Part shown: in pieces, positions 34,388 through 42,070 of the stretch
How positions within the stretch are numbered: position 1 is the stretch's first letter
Layout of the letters: every line of letters starts with the position of its first letter
The notes under the pieces: model-generated
Seen by the model: only the letters and a program-made list of their open reading frames with translations
The model's database searches: none
What the model was told of the DNA's origin: nothing
Source: Bacillota bacterium
GTDB lineage: Bacteria > Bacillota > Clostridia > Christensenellales > CAG-138
Reading direction: 5' to 3'
Length of the DNA: 64,000 nucleotides
Assembly: GCA_023400985.1 (NCBI GenBank)
Contig: JAEXEN010000036.1
Span: forward strand, 17,341-81,340
Position numbers and translations under genes: made by a program

Positions 34388-34466
34388 CCAAGAAGAAGGC
34401 CCGCGGCATATGCCCCGAACCCTCTTCTTTTCAGAGTATGTGCCTGCGCCGTTTACGCCCATCCCG

Positions 34467-34655
34467 CTATATTGTAAAAAACGGGTCTGCTTCGTCGAGG
34501 CCCCTCAAGGACAGACGGGCGGGCGTATAGGGGTCGGGCGGAATATCCTCATCCGCCTCCGCTTCGCGGCCGAGCACGTCCTGGCGCATGTGGCGATTGA
34601 AATTGTGCTGACTGCTCTTCGCCATACCATACGCGCGAAACGCGTGGATGCTCAT
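34467..34655 (-). CDS. Small hypothetical protein (62 aa)
   Basis: I do not recognise this protein. It is supported by a strong GAGGAGG 8 bases before the ATG at 34655. It starts MSIHAFRAYGMAKSSQHNF, is hydrophilic, has several His and Arg residues in the first half and is acidic and Pro-rich in the second (EAEADEDIPPDPY), with no TM helix or cysteine. It lies 88 bases beyond the minus-strand lipoprotein gene, in the same direction, so it may be cotranscribed with that gene. Confidence 0.6.
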   Translation of the reverse strand: MSIHAFRAYGMAKSSQHNFNRHMRQDVLGREAEADEDIPPDPYTPARLSLRGLDEADPFFTI

Positions 34656-34743
34656 CGGTGGCACCTCCTCGATTTTATTGTTGGATTTTACGCACGGCGT
34701 CATGCATGGTAAAATTTTTGTGTATCATGAACATGAAAATGAA

Positions 34744-35697
34744 TCACGGAATAGCGATGGACGAGCGGTCACTCAGGTCGATCAACAGCATCCTATGGAG
34801 CTCTTTTTCACACAACACATAGTTTTCCGAAGCAACCAGCGTTTGGAAAATGCCCCTGGCAAGGCGTTCTGTTTCGTTTGTCTTTAGATTCAGCCGCATG
34901 GAATCCATTCTGCCATCCGCAGAAATGGCATCGTAATACAGCCAGCCGGAAACGACGCCGGTGAGCCATATCGCGTTAAATTCGTCGGGCAGAGGCACGT
35001 CTTTCCCGTTTACATCAATCGCGTGGACGGAATGGTTTTTTTCCCTGTTTTGCATATCGTAATTTACAACATAAAGCGTGCCCGCATAGGGAAGATGCGA
35101 GGTGACAAAGACGCCTTCATATACTGGGGTTTTTTTGCCATCTGCAAGACTTAACCGGAAAATCGAAGGCTGCCCCCCGAGTATTTCGTAAACGAAAAGA
35201 TCGTTGCCGTCTTGCACAAAGTCCAGGCAATTCTCCGCAAGAACCGTAAGATCGGTTCCGTTCATAGCCATCGAATAGAGTTGTCCCGGCGCGTCGCCTT
35301 TGGCATCGCTAAAAAGTATCCTGCCGTTTACGATGGCAATGGTATCGATGCAGGCGCCGTGGTAAACCGTTTCAACCTCAAGGGTGCTTAAGTTTATGCG
35401 GCGGATGCTGCCTGCGCTTATATTGTTGATATAAGGGTAGGGGATCAAGGCGTCGGTAAGCTCGTAGGAGATAAAATACAGCCAATCCCCCGAGAGAACG
35501 GAGCACTTGGCGTAATCCGCCGCGATTTTTTGCGCCTCTCCGTTTTGAACGGAATAAACGCCGCTCGGGCACGCGAAATAGAGCGTATCTTGGCTCTGCA
35601 CCATGTAACTGCCGACGGAGCCCCGCGCTTTACAGGCGCTCAAAACAAGGCAAAGCAACAGAAGCGGCGCGATTTTTATAAAGTTATGTTTACGCAT
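34744..35697 (-). CDS. Lipoprotein with DUF5050-like beta-propeller repeats
   Basis: 317 residues with a lipoprotein signal (LCLVLSAC, Cys22). The mature part has repeated strand motifs of the DUF5050 kind (WLYFISYELTD, GSIRRINLSTLEVETVY, GQLYSMAMNGTDLTVLAEN, WLYYDAISADGRMDSMRLN), resembling the outer domain of the kinase at 25734-28313. It probably sits on the outer face of the membrane and binds a ligand or partner. It faces the kinase cluster from the other strand. GAGGTC precedes the ATG. Confidence 0.8.
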   Translation of the reverse strand: MRKHNFIKIAPLLLLCLVLSACKARGSVGSYMVQSQDTLYFACPSGVYSVQNGEAQKIAADYAKCSVLSGDWLYFISYELTDALIPYPYINNISAGSIRRINLSTLEVETVYHGACIDTIAIVNGRILFSDAKGDAPGQLYSMAMNGTDLTVLAENCLDFVQDGNDLFVYEILGGQPSIFRLSLADGKKTPVYEGVFVTSHLPYAGTLYVVNYDMQNREKNHSVHAIDVNGKDVPLPDEFNAIWLTGVVSGWLYYDAISADGRMDSMRLNLKTNETERLARGIFQTLVASENYVLCEKELHRMLLIDLSDRSSIAIP

Positions 35698-35835
35698 GTT
35701 GACCTCGCTATTTATGATCTCATACTTATACTTTACTTAACTGACGGCCGCATGCAATAAAAAGTGATGATAGTTTGTGAAATTCGTGATTTGTTCATGA
35801 AGAGAGCGATTGTAGGTTCCACCATTTTTGGGGTT

Positions 35836-35872
35836 CCATGCAGGGGATTCTTCACTCCGTTCAGAATGACAG
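35836..35872. repeat. Single-arm copy of the GATTCTTC ... CAGAATGACAG repeat
   Basis: CCATGCAGGGGATTCTTC, a 9-base spacer and TTCAGAATGACAG match the arms of the inverted repeat at 11092-11210, including its flanking CCATGCAGG, but without the facing arm. Confidence 0.65.
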
Positions 35873-35900
35873 AAAACCCGAAAGGTCGCTTGAAGTTGGA

Positions 35901-35920
35901 TTGCAAGCCCTTGCCCTACA
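35901..35920. repeat. Degenerate hairpin-CCTAC repeat
   Basis: GCAAG, CCC and TTGC form a short stem followed by CCTACAGGGG, as in the better-preserved family members. Confidence 0.5.
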
Positions 35921-35990
35921 GGGGTATCGAGGTATGAATGCGTCCTCGCGGGCATGGCTCGCAAGACATGCCCGGGAAAGCGCGGAGCGC

Positions 35991-37331
35991 TTACAATCTG
36001 CTCCCTAAAAGCCAAAGCGACAGCGTGAAAAACACGAATACCGAGCAGCAGTCGCTCAAGGTGTTCAAAAGCGGCGCAGCCATAACGGCAGGGTCGAATT
36101 TCAACAGCTTTGCGACCATCGGCAAAACGCTGCCGAGCATTTTCGCCACGGTTATGATGACGATGAGCGTCAGGCTCACGGTGAGGGCGATGCCGAAATC
36201 GTGATACTGGAACCATATGCGCAGGAAATTAAGTACCGCAAGCGCCGAGCTGCAAAGGAGCGCCACGCGTATTTCCTTCCAGAGCACCTTGAAGAAATCC
36301 TTCAAACGGATCTCATCGAGCGCCATGCCGCGAATGACGGAGGTGGAAGTCTGCGTGCCGCAGTTGCCGCTTGTGCCTGTGAGCGTGGGGATGAACGAGA
36401 CTAAAATCGGCAGCGAAGAAATGGCCGCTTCGTAATGTTCCAACAAAAGCCCCGTAATCAAAGAGCACGCCCAAAGTACTGTGATCCACCCGATGCGATT
36501 TTTGGAAATGGTGAAAACCGAGGATTTCATGTACGATTCCTCGCTCGGCGCCATACCGGCCATCCTCTCGAAGTCCTCGGTGTTTTCGGACTGGATAACG
36601 TCCACCGCGTCGTCGATGGTGATGATGCCGACAAGCCTTTGCTCCCTGTCCACGACCGGCATGGAGAGCATGTCGTATTTGGAGAACATCCGCGCGATAT
36701 GCTCCTGGTCGTCGAGCGTGTGCGCGAATATCACGTTGGTGCTCATGATGTCTTCGATACGGCGATCGGGGTCGCTGAGCAAGAGTTCGCGCACGGTCAC
36801 AACGCCCTCAAGCTTGCGCTCGGCGTTGATGACGTAACAGGTATAAATGGTTTCCTTGTCTACGCCGTTCGTGCGTATCACGTCGAACGCCTGCTGCACG
36901 GTGAGTGTGCGCTTCAAGTACACATACTCGTTGGTCATCAGGCTTCCGGCGCTGTGCTCGGGGTATTGCAGATATTGGTTGATCAGGTCCCGGTTTTCCT
37001 TGCTTGAGTTTTTCAAAACGCGCATCACGACGTTTGCGGGCATTTCCTCCACGAGGTCCACATAGTCGTCCAAATACATATCGTCGAGGATATAACGGAG
37101 CTCCTTTTCCGTGATCGCCTCGATGATACGCTGTTGCACATCGCTTTCCATGTACGAAAAAGCTTCCGCCGCGCCCTGTTTCGGCAAAAGCCTAAAAAGC
37201 CGAAGCGTTGTTTCGAGGTCATCGATCCCCTCGAACAGCTCGGCAATGTCGATCGCGTTCATTTCTTGAACGGCTGTCTTAACTTCGGCGTACTTTTTTT
37301 CCCGAAGAAGCTCGACAACGCGATTCATCAT
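35991..37331 (-). CDS. mgtE: Magnesium transporter MgtE
   Basis: 446 residues, normal length. An N-terminal superhelical domain (to about 130) and two CBS domains (about 131-255: MTNEYVYLKRTLTVQQAFD, then STNVIFAHTLDD) sense Mg2+. They are followed by five TM helices with PTLTGTSGNCGTQ, the conserved channel motif, and FDPAVMAAPLLNTLSD near the end. The protein is a gated Mg2+ channel. Two tandem ATGs start the frame after GGGGG; either could be used. It has a 148-base leader with a hairpin directly before the ribosome-binding site. Confidence 0.95.
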   Translation of the reverse strand: MMNRVVELLREKKYAEVKTAVQEMNAIDIAELFEGIDDLETTLRLFRLLPKQGAAEAFSYMESDVQQRIIEAITEKELRYILDDMYLDDYVDLVEEMPANVVMRVLKNSSKENRDLINQYLQYPEHSAGSLMTNEYVYLKRTLTVQQAFDVIRTNGVDKETIYTCYVINAERKLEGVVTVRELLLSDPDRRIEDIMSTNVIFAHTLDDQEHIARMFSKYDMLSMPVVDREQRLVGIITIDDAVDVIQSENTEDFERMAGMAPSEESYMKSSVFTISKNRIGWITVLWACSLITGLLLEHYEAAISSLPILVSFIPTLTGTSGNCGTQTSTSVIRGMALDEIRLKDFFKVLWKEIRVALLCSSALAVLNFLRIWFQYHDFGIALTVSLTLIVIITVAKMLGSVLPMVAKLLKFDPAVMAAPLLNTLSDCCSVFVFFTLSLWLLGSRL

Positions 37332-37479
37332 AGCTGCCCCCTTTTACGGGCGGCCTATGATAAAAGGAAGCGCCGCCCGTTTTTGTATGAAACTATCGGT
37401 ACTCGGGTACGGACCGGCGTCCATTTTGCGTTCTCCCCTCTTAAGATTTGCAGATTTTTGCAAGGCTAACACACTTGCC
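37332..37479 (-). promoter_or_regulatory. mgtE 5' leader with hairpin next to the ribosome-binding site
   Basis: On the minus strand a perfect 9-bp stem, ACGGGCGGC/GCCGCCCGT (37372-37380 with 37346-37354), is followed at once by TAAAAGGGGG, which contains the ribosome-binding site. The 17-base loop holds CCTTTTA, complementary to TAAAAGG, so loop and ribosome-binding site could pair. I do not recognise an M-box (Mg2+ riboswitch) consensus. Translational control of mgtE is an inference. Confidence 0.5.
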
Positions 37480-37485
37480 TTTTTT

Positions 37486-37514
37486 ATTGTACAACCAAGG
37501 TTTTAGGTTGGCAA
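37486..37514 (-). promoter_or_regulatory. Sigma-A promoter of mgtE
   Basis: On the minus strand TTGCCA (37514-37509), a 17-base spacer and TACAAT (37491-37486). Transcription would start near 37479. Confidence 0.7.
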
Positions 37515-37546
37515 GCGGGAAATGGGGGATGATCAAATTTGAAAAA

Positions 37547-37572
37547 TACGGAACGGTCAAGACCGTTCCGTA
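37547..37572. repeat. Perfect 12-bp palindrome
   Basis: TACGGAACGGTC and GACCGTTCCGTA form a perfect stem with a two-base loop between mgtE and glnA. It may end minus-strand transcripts from glnA or be part of the repeat cluster. Confidence 0.6.
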
Positions 37573-37643
37573 CACACAAAACAACGTTTCGCCCGTATGG
37601 GCCGATTCCGTATCAGCCCGCACCGGATTGTAAGATACACGCG

Positions 37644-37667
37644 GGCGGATATAGAATCCGCCACTAC
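37644..37667. repeat. Short palindromic repeat of the hairpin-CCTAC family
   Basis: GGCGGAT, loop ATAGA and ATCCGCC form a 7-bp stem followed by ACTAC. It directly precedes composite array copy B. Confidence 0.6.
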
Positions 37668-37691
37668 AACGGAAATACATTCCAAGGGATT

Positions 37692-37930
37692 GTCAAGGGG
37701 CGTACCCCTTGACTTTCTTCCGGCTTCGGCGGCATGTACACGTCCGGCGAAGCCGGAGCCCTTTGGGCCAAGGCCTGCGGCCTTGCGCGCCGAAACGGAT
37801 GAAAGGCGCAGCCTTTCTTTCCTATCGCATCCGCCGCCCGGGAGCGCCGCAGCGCGACAGGCGGATGTGCAAAGAAAGCTCTTCGTACCCCTCGCACAAG
37901 TGGCCCAGCCACTTGCGTGAAAGGCGTCAG
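37692..37930. repeat. Composite hairpin-array repeat, copy B
   Basis: Hairpins in order: GTCAAGGGG/CCCCTTGAC (37692-37713), TCCGGC/GCCGGA (37743-37757), CAAGGCC/GGCCTTG (37769-37785), GAAAGGC/GCCTTTC (37801-37817), an outer stem CATCCGCC/GGCGGATG (37828-37867) enclosing GCGC/GCGC, and CAAGTGGC/GCCACTTG (37897-37915). It ends GGCGTCAG, 3 bases from the glnA stop, just as copy A ends at the hpt stop. Confidence 0.8.
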
Positions 37931-37932
37931 CT

Positions 37933-39363
37933 TTATAAATCGTAGTATTTCACATACTCCGCGGGGTTCGGTATCCTTGAAAGCTCCGCGACCTCCGCGC
38001 GCTTTTTTTCGATCCAGAGGGAAACGAGCCTTTCGGGGAACACGCCTCCGAGCGTTAAATATTCGTGGTCGTTTTCCAATGCGTCGAGGGCTTCCTCGAG
38101 AGACTTGGGCAGGGAACCTATTTTCGCCTTCTCGGCGTCGCTAAGATCGTACAAATTGAAATCGTAAGGCCCCCAGCCGTTTAGATGCGGATCGATCCCG
38201 TTTTGCACGCCGTCGAGGCCCGCCATCAAAATGGCGGCGTAGGCGTAATAGGGGTTGCAGGTCGCGTCGGGGTTCCTAAGCTCAAAACGCTTATGCATGG
38301 GGGATTTTGCGTAGCTGGGGATGCGCACCACGGCGCTTCGGTTCGCCGTCGCGTAACCGATGGTGACGGGTGCTTCAAAACCGGGCACAAGCCGTTTGAA
38401 CGAATTGGTGGTGGGGTTGGTGAGCGCGCAAAGCGAAGCCGCGTGCTTTAAAAGTCCGCCTATAAAGTTGAGCGCGGTCTTGCTCAAATGCGCGTAGCCC
38501 GTTTCGTCGTAAAACACGGGTTTACCGTTTTTTATGAGGAGCATATGCACGTGCATGCCGCTGCCCGCCACGTTGGCGAGGGGTTTTGGCATGAAGGTGG
38601 CGGTTTTCCCTTCGCGTCGCGCCTCGTTTTTGATGATATACTTGGCGGCCATGGTACCGTCCGCCATTTTGCAAACTTCGCCAAGCTCCACTTCCACCTC
38701 GAGCTGACCGCAGCCGCCCACCTCGTGGTGGTGGTATTTTACCTTTACGCCCCAGTCTTCGAGCAGCATGGAAACGCGGCTTCTGAGGTCGTTGGTAACG
38801 TCGGCCGGGAGATCTATATGGTAGCCGCCTTTTTTCGCAACTTGCATGCCGTTGCCGTAGGCGGGGGAGGCGCCGTTCCAATCCCCCTCCGAGGTATCCA
38901 CCTCGAAGGAAGAGCGGTGTTCGTTGGCTTCAAAGCGTGCGCTGTCGAATACGTAAAACTCAAACTCGGGACCGATTACCATCTCGTCGGCAACGCCGCT
39001 TTCACAAAGGTACTGCGACGCGCGCTTGATGACGGTGCGGGGATACTGGTCGAACGGGCGGTTGTTCGGCGCGTCGATCACCATCACGTCACCTGCCATG
39101 CAAAGGGTGGGCACGGCCGCAAAGGGATCCACGGCGGCGGAGCTTAGGTCCGGCAAAAACACCATGTCGCTTTTTTCCACCGGCGCGTACCCGTAATTCG
39201 AGCCGTCAAACCCGATGCCGTAGCGCATGGTGTCCTCGTTGAAACGACCGATGGGTATGGTGATATGCCGCCAGCGCCCGTAAAGGTCGGTCACCTTAAA
39301 GTCGACCATGCGGATGCCGCGCTCCATACAAAAGGCTTGTGCCTGTGCAAGCGTTTCGAACAT
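37933..39363 (-). CDS. glnA: Glutamine synthetase, type I
   Basis: 476 residues. Catalytic landmarks include IGFDGSNYGY near the N-terminus, the metal-binding EFEFYVFD, YHHHEVGGCGQLEVEV, the ATP-site KPLANVAGSGMHVH, the glutamate flap region and NRSAVVRIP. It makes glutamine from glutamate, ammonia and ATP in the cytoplasm. No adenylylation-site Tyr motif of the GSI-beta type was evident. GGAGGG precedes the ATG. It is transcribed from a consensus promoter about 215 bases upstream, leaving a long structured leader. Confidence 0.95.
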   Translation of the reverse strand: MFETLAQAQAFCMERGIRMVDFKVTDLYGRWRHITIPIGRFNEDTMRYGIGFDGSNYGYAPVEKSDMVFLPDLSSAAVDPFAAVPTLCMAGDVMVIDAPNNRPFDQYPRTVIKRASQYLCESGVADEMVIGPEFEFYVFDSARFEANEHRSSFEVDTSEGDWNGASPAYGNGMQVAKKGGYHIDLPADVTNDLRSRVSMLLEDWGVKVKYHHHEVGGCGQLEVEVELGEVCKMADGTMAAKYIIKNEARREGKTATFMPKPLANVAGSGMHVHMLLIKNGKPVFYDETGYAHLSKTALNFIGGLLKHAASLCALTNPTTNSFKRLVPGFEAPVTIGYATANRSAVVRIPSYAKSPMHKRFELRNPDATCNPYYAYAAILMAGLDGVQNGIDPHLNGWGPYDFNLYDLSDAEKAKIGSLPKSLEEALDALENDHEYLTLGGVFPERLVSLWIEKKRAEVAELSRIPNPAEYVKYYDL

Positions 39364-39578
39364 ACTGTGCCCTCCGAAATGTTGAATTGCGGGGATTTGT
39401 GCTATTGCTTTCCCAACAAAATCCTGAAACAGATTGGGTCTATTTGCCGCCAGTCTGCGTCAAAAATGCTCGGAATACGTCCCGGTATGCCTGCGTTTTT
39501 TTCCTTGTCTGGCGACAAATATCCTCGCCAATCTGAATTCATGATTTCATTGGGGGAGCAATATATACGGTATATTGC
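39364..39578 (-). promoter_or_regulatory. Long structured glnA leader
   Basis: Between the promoter and glnA lie about 215 bases without a gene. Segments 39507-39540 and 39428-39457 form a long imperfect inverted repeat: GTCTGGCGACAAATAT and CCAATCTG on one side face GACTGGCGGCAAATAG and CCAATCTG on the other strand, giving a hairpin about 110 bases across. Clostridial glnA genes can be controlled by antitermination (ANTAR proteins) or GlnR, but I did not find an exact consensus for either. Confidence 0.5.
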
Positions 39579-39584
39579 AAGAAT

Positions 39585-39613
39585 ATTGTCGCCCCTTGCG
39601 ATGGTAAAGTCAA
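39585..39613 (-). promoter_or_regulatory. Sigma-A promoter of glnA
   Basis: On the minus strand TTGACT (39613-39608), a 17-base spacer and GACAAT (39590-39585). Confidence 0.7.
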
Positions 39614-39697
39614 TGTTTATACAATATATAATGCATAATGTCGTAAATACAAGGCCTGTCGAAAACCTTGGATTCTCAAAGCGCACGCCTTGACGCC

Positions 39698-40897
39698 TTA
39701 TAGGCGTTCCCTCAGAACGGGTACGGCGAGCACGAATTTGGAGATCATGCGGCGGTCGTGCGGCACGAAGGCCATGACCTCCGTAGGGTTGGGCGCTTCG
39801 AAGTTTTCGCCGCAGGAAAAGGGGAGCTTGAACATGTTGGCAAGGGGGAAAGCAAGCGACACGATTTCGCCGTTTCGCGTACCCTCGTAGGTGAGCGCTT
39901 CGCGATCAAGGCGCACGACGCCTTCTCCCACGGTGGTATGTGAGAGCGAGCGCGGGTTTAGGTGAAGCTGAAGCTGGGCCTTGGCTGCAACGGAAAAGCT
40001 TTCCCCGCTCGCCTCCTCGCGGATGCAGGCACGCTGGTACTCCACCCAGTCGGAAACGTGGCGGAAAACAGAGCAATCGCCGTTTTCCGGATGCAAAAAG
40101 CCGTAATTGTCCATCCGTGCGATGTTGCCGCACGCGGTGCAAAAAAGTCCGTCGTCTTTGCTTTCAAGCGTGAATTCGGCTTTGCAACGCGGGCACTTGT
40201 ACAGCAGAAGGTCCAGTCGTTCCGCCTTTCTTTTGGCGTAAAACGGAACGCGGGCGAGTTCCTGCCACCGGTATTCGTCGTGGCTGATGGCCGCCTGTAC
40301 ACGCGTAAAGATCTCCTCTATGGAAAGCGACTTCACTTCCTCCGCGCGCATCACGGGGGAAAGCGAAGCGCGCACCCGCCCGCGGCGGCGCGGCATGAGC
40401 GCCCATTTGGGCTTTGCAAAATAGCTACCATATAGATGCACGGCGTAGACGTTTATGCCCATGCGCTTGATAAGTCGTGCGATGTTTTCGGGGAAGATAT
40501 CCGTACGGCCCGTGCCGCTCACCTCCCCTTCGGGGAAAAGGAGCACGTTGCCGCCGGAGGAAGTGATCGCGAGCATCTTTCTCACAGAGGCTGCGTCCGC
40601 GCGAAACTGCTCGCGCGGGATGCAACGAAAGGCGTTGAGAAGCGCCGCAAGGTATTTGTTGTGGAAAAAGTAAGCCGCCACGAGCGTGTTGGCGCGCTTG
40701 GGGTAAAGGGAAAGAAGGGCAAATATGAAATCGAAATTGGAGGAATGGTTACAGACCGCCAAAAAAGGCTCCTCGAGTTTTCGCGCCCCGCGCGGGGAGA
40801 CGAAGCCGAAACGGAAAAAAGCGAACAGCCTCAAAGCAAAAACGGCCAGCGTATAAAGAAGCCTTCCCGGGCGTTTCGCGGTTCTTTTTCGTCGCAT
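39698..40897 (-). CDS. 1-acyl-glycerol-3-phosphate acyltransferase (PlsC)-like protein with C-terminal zinc ribbon
   Basis: 399 residues, far longer than the usual 200-250 of PlsC. Residues 20-200 hold the acyltransferase: a hydrophobic N-terminus, NHSSNFD (catalytic NHx4D) and LLFPEGEVSGTG. After that comes a CPRCKAE...CTACG zinc ribbon (about 240-265) and a C-terminal domain of about 130 residues that I do not recognise. The core would acylate lysophosphatidate, or a related acceptor, at the membrane. AGAGG precedes the ATG. Confidence 0.85.
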   Translation of the reverse strand: MRRKRTAKRPGRLLYTLAVFALRLFAFFRFGFVSPRGARKLEEPFLAVCNHSSNFDFIFALLSLYPKRANTLVAAYFFHNKYLAALLNAFRCIPREQFRADAASVRKMLAITSSGGNVLLFPEGEVSGTGRTDIFPENIARLIKRMGINVYAVHLYGSYFAKPKWALMPRRRGRVRASLSPVMRAEEVKSLSIEEIFTRVQAAISHDEYRWQELARVPFYAKRKAERLDLLLYKCPRCKAEFTLESKDDGLFCTACGNIARMDNYGFLHPENGDCSVFRHVSDWVEYQRACIREEASGESFSVAAKAQLQLHLNPRSLSHTTVGEGVVRLDREALTYEGTRNGEIVSLAFPLANMFKLPFSCGENFEAPNPTEVMAFVPHDRRMISKFVLAVPVLRERL

Positions 40898-41060
40898 GAA
40901 AAAAACCTCTTTCGGCGTTGTATCTTGCGTCTACCAACGGCTGTTTCAAGGCGCAGGCTCCGCTTTTGCGTCCAAATCCCAAAGCTCTTGGCAGCCCTCA
41001 AGCCCATCGGGGTGCATCTATACCATGATTCCCCAAAGGAAGCTCGCCGAAAACGTTGTG

Positions 41061-41999
41061 TTACACAAGCAGCATCAAAAGGGGAATAGCTACAAAGCAG
41101 GCAAGTGTGGTAAGGCTCAAGCCCGTGGCCACATAACTTTCGTCCGCACCTACGGACGACGACACAACAACCGATTGGACCATCACAGGCATGGCCGCCT
41201 CAAGCGTTATCACTCCACGCTGGATGCCCGTAACGGCAAGTAAATGGCACAGCGCAAGCGTTAAAAGCGGAGAAATGACAAAGCGCATCACGAGCACCGC
41301 CGTCATTTGCCTGTCAAGCTTCAAGGTTTTTAAGCCGGTTTCGTAAATGACGAAGCCCACATACAAAAGCGAAAGTGGCGTGACGAGCGCGCCCATGTAC
41401 TTGGAAAAGCTCAAAATAAGGTGCGGCGGCCTGAAACCCGCAGCAAGAAGCAGCACGCAAACAACAAGGCTTACAAACGGCGGGTTAAGAACGCCCTTTA
41501 GGGTTTCTTTTACGGTGAGGCGGACACGACCTTGCGTGCCGCTCTGTTTGAGCATCAACGCGCCGACAGTCCAGAAAAACGAGGTGTTTATGATGTAGAA
41601 AATCATCACAAACGGCGTGGCTTCGGTACCGAAAAGCTCCGTGCACATGGGGAGCCCCACAAACAGCGAGTTGGAGAGTGCGCACATTACCACAAAGCCG
41701 CCGCGGTGCGGCTGCGAAATGCGCATAAGCCTTGCAAGAGCAAGGGAAAGCGCCATGCTGGCGCTCAGGCTCAGCACCACCACGAGAAACAGCGTTTCTG
41801 CGCCCTTTAGCATGTCGAGGGTGATGCTGTTAAAAAAGTTGTCAAGACACATCAACGGCACGCATACGTTCACGATAAGCTTCACAAGGAACGCTTTGTG
41901 CTCGTGCTTAAGCCAGCCGGCCTTGCCGCAAATATAACCCACGCAAGCCAGCATTAGAATAAGGGCCACCGCCGAAAGGGAATTCAAAAGCTGTGCCAT
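41061..41999 (-). CDS. AEC family transporter (auxin efflux carrier type)
   Basis: 312 residues with about ten TM helices in two halves, the family length. Characteristic segments are CVPLMCLDNFFNS in the first half and ALSNSLFVGLPM plus AAMPVMVQSVVVSS in the second. Bacterial AEC proteins export or exchange malate, malonate or other organic acids; nothing nearby points to a substrate. GGGTG lies upstream of the ATG. Confidence 0.9.
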   Translation of the reverse strand: MAQLLNSLSAVALILMLACVGYICGKAGWLKHEHKAFLVKLIVNVCVPLMCLDNFFNSITLDMLKGAETLFLVVVLSLSASMALSLALARLMRISQPHRGGFVVMCALSNSLFVGLPMCTELFGTEATPFVMIFYIINTSFFWTVGALMLKQSGTQGRVRLTVKETLKGVLNPPFVSLVVCVLLLAAGFRPPHLILSFSKYMGALVTPLSLLYVGFVIYETGLKTLKLDRQMTAVLVMRFVISPLLTLALCHLLAVTGIQRGVITLEAAMPVMVQSVVVSSSVGADESYVATGLSLTTLACFVAIPLLMLLV

Positions 42000-42023
42000 A
42001 GTTCACCCGATGTCGATAAAATG

Positions 42024-42047
42024 AAAGGGCAGTTGCCGCTGCCCTTT
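42024..42047 (-). terminator. Terminator of the DUF1015 gene
   Basis: AAAGGGCAG, 6-base loop and CTGCCCTTT: a perfect 9-bp stem, followed on the minus strand by CATTTTAT, 23 bases beyond the stop. Confidence 0.75.
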
Positions 42048-42070
42048 TGAAGTCCTTTTTGATATTCGCT

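Larger units (their letters stand above)
34025..34466. other. Intergenic region with hairpin-array repeat copy C
   Basis: This gap of 442 bases between the lipoprotein gene and a small minus-strand gene has no credible gene. It holds a terminator, two short hairpin-CCTAC repeats, and composite array copy C. Confidence 0.65.
35698..35990. other. Intergenic region with two repeat fragments; no gene seen
   Basis: This 293-base gap contains a single arm of the GATTCTTC...CAGAATGACAG repeat (35836-35872) and a degenerate hairpin-CCTAC repeat (35901-35920). GGCATG, GCCATGCC-like and GCGCGGAGCGC-like small palindromes near 35950-35990 could end mgtE transcription. Confidence 0.5.

Noticed and set aside
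37346..37384. Hairpin plus T run read on the plus strand as a terminator
   Set aside because: No plus-strand gene ends there; on the minus strand the same stem lies in the mgtE leader, the more meaningful reading.
37332..37479. M-box Mg2+ riboswitch before mgtE
   Set aside because: I looked for the conserved GTTAGGTGAGGCTCCT-like and later core segments and did not find them.
39402..39686. 94-codon minus-strand frame upstream of glnA
   Set aside because: It spans the glnA promoter and the inverted-repeat leader, has no ribosome-binding site and resembles no family.
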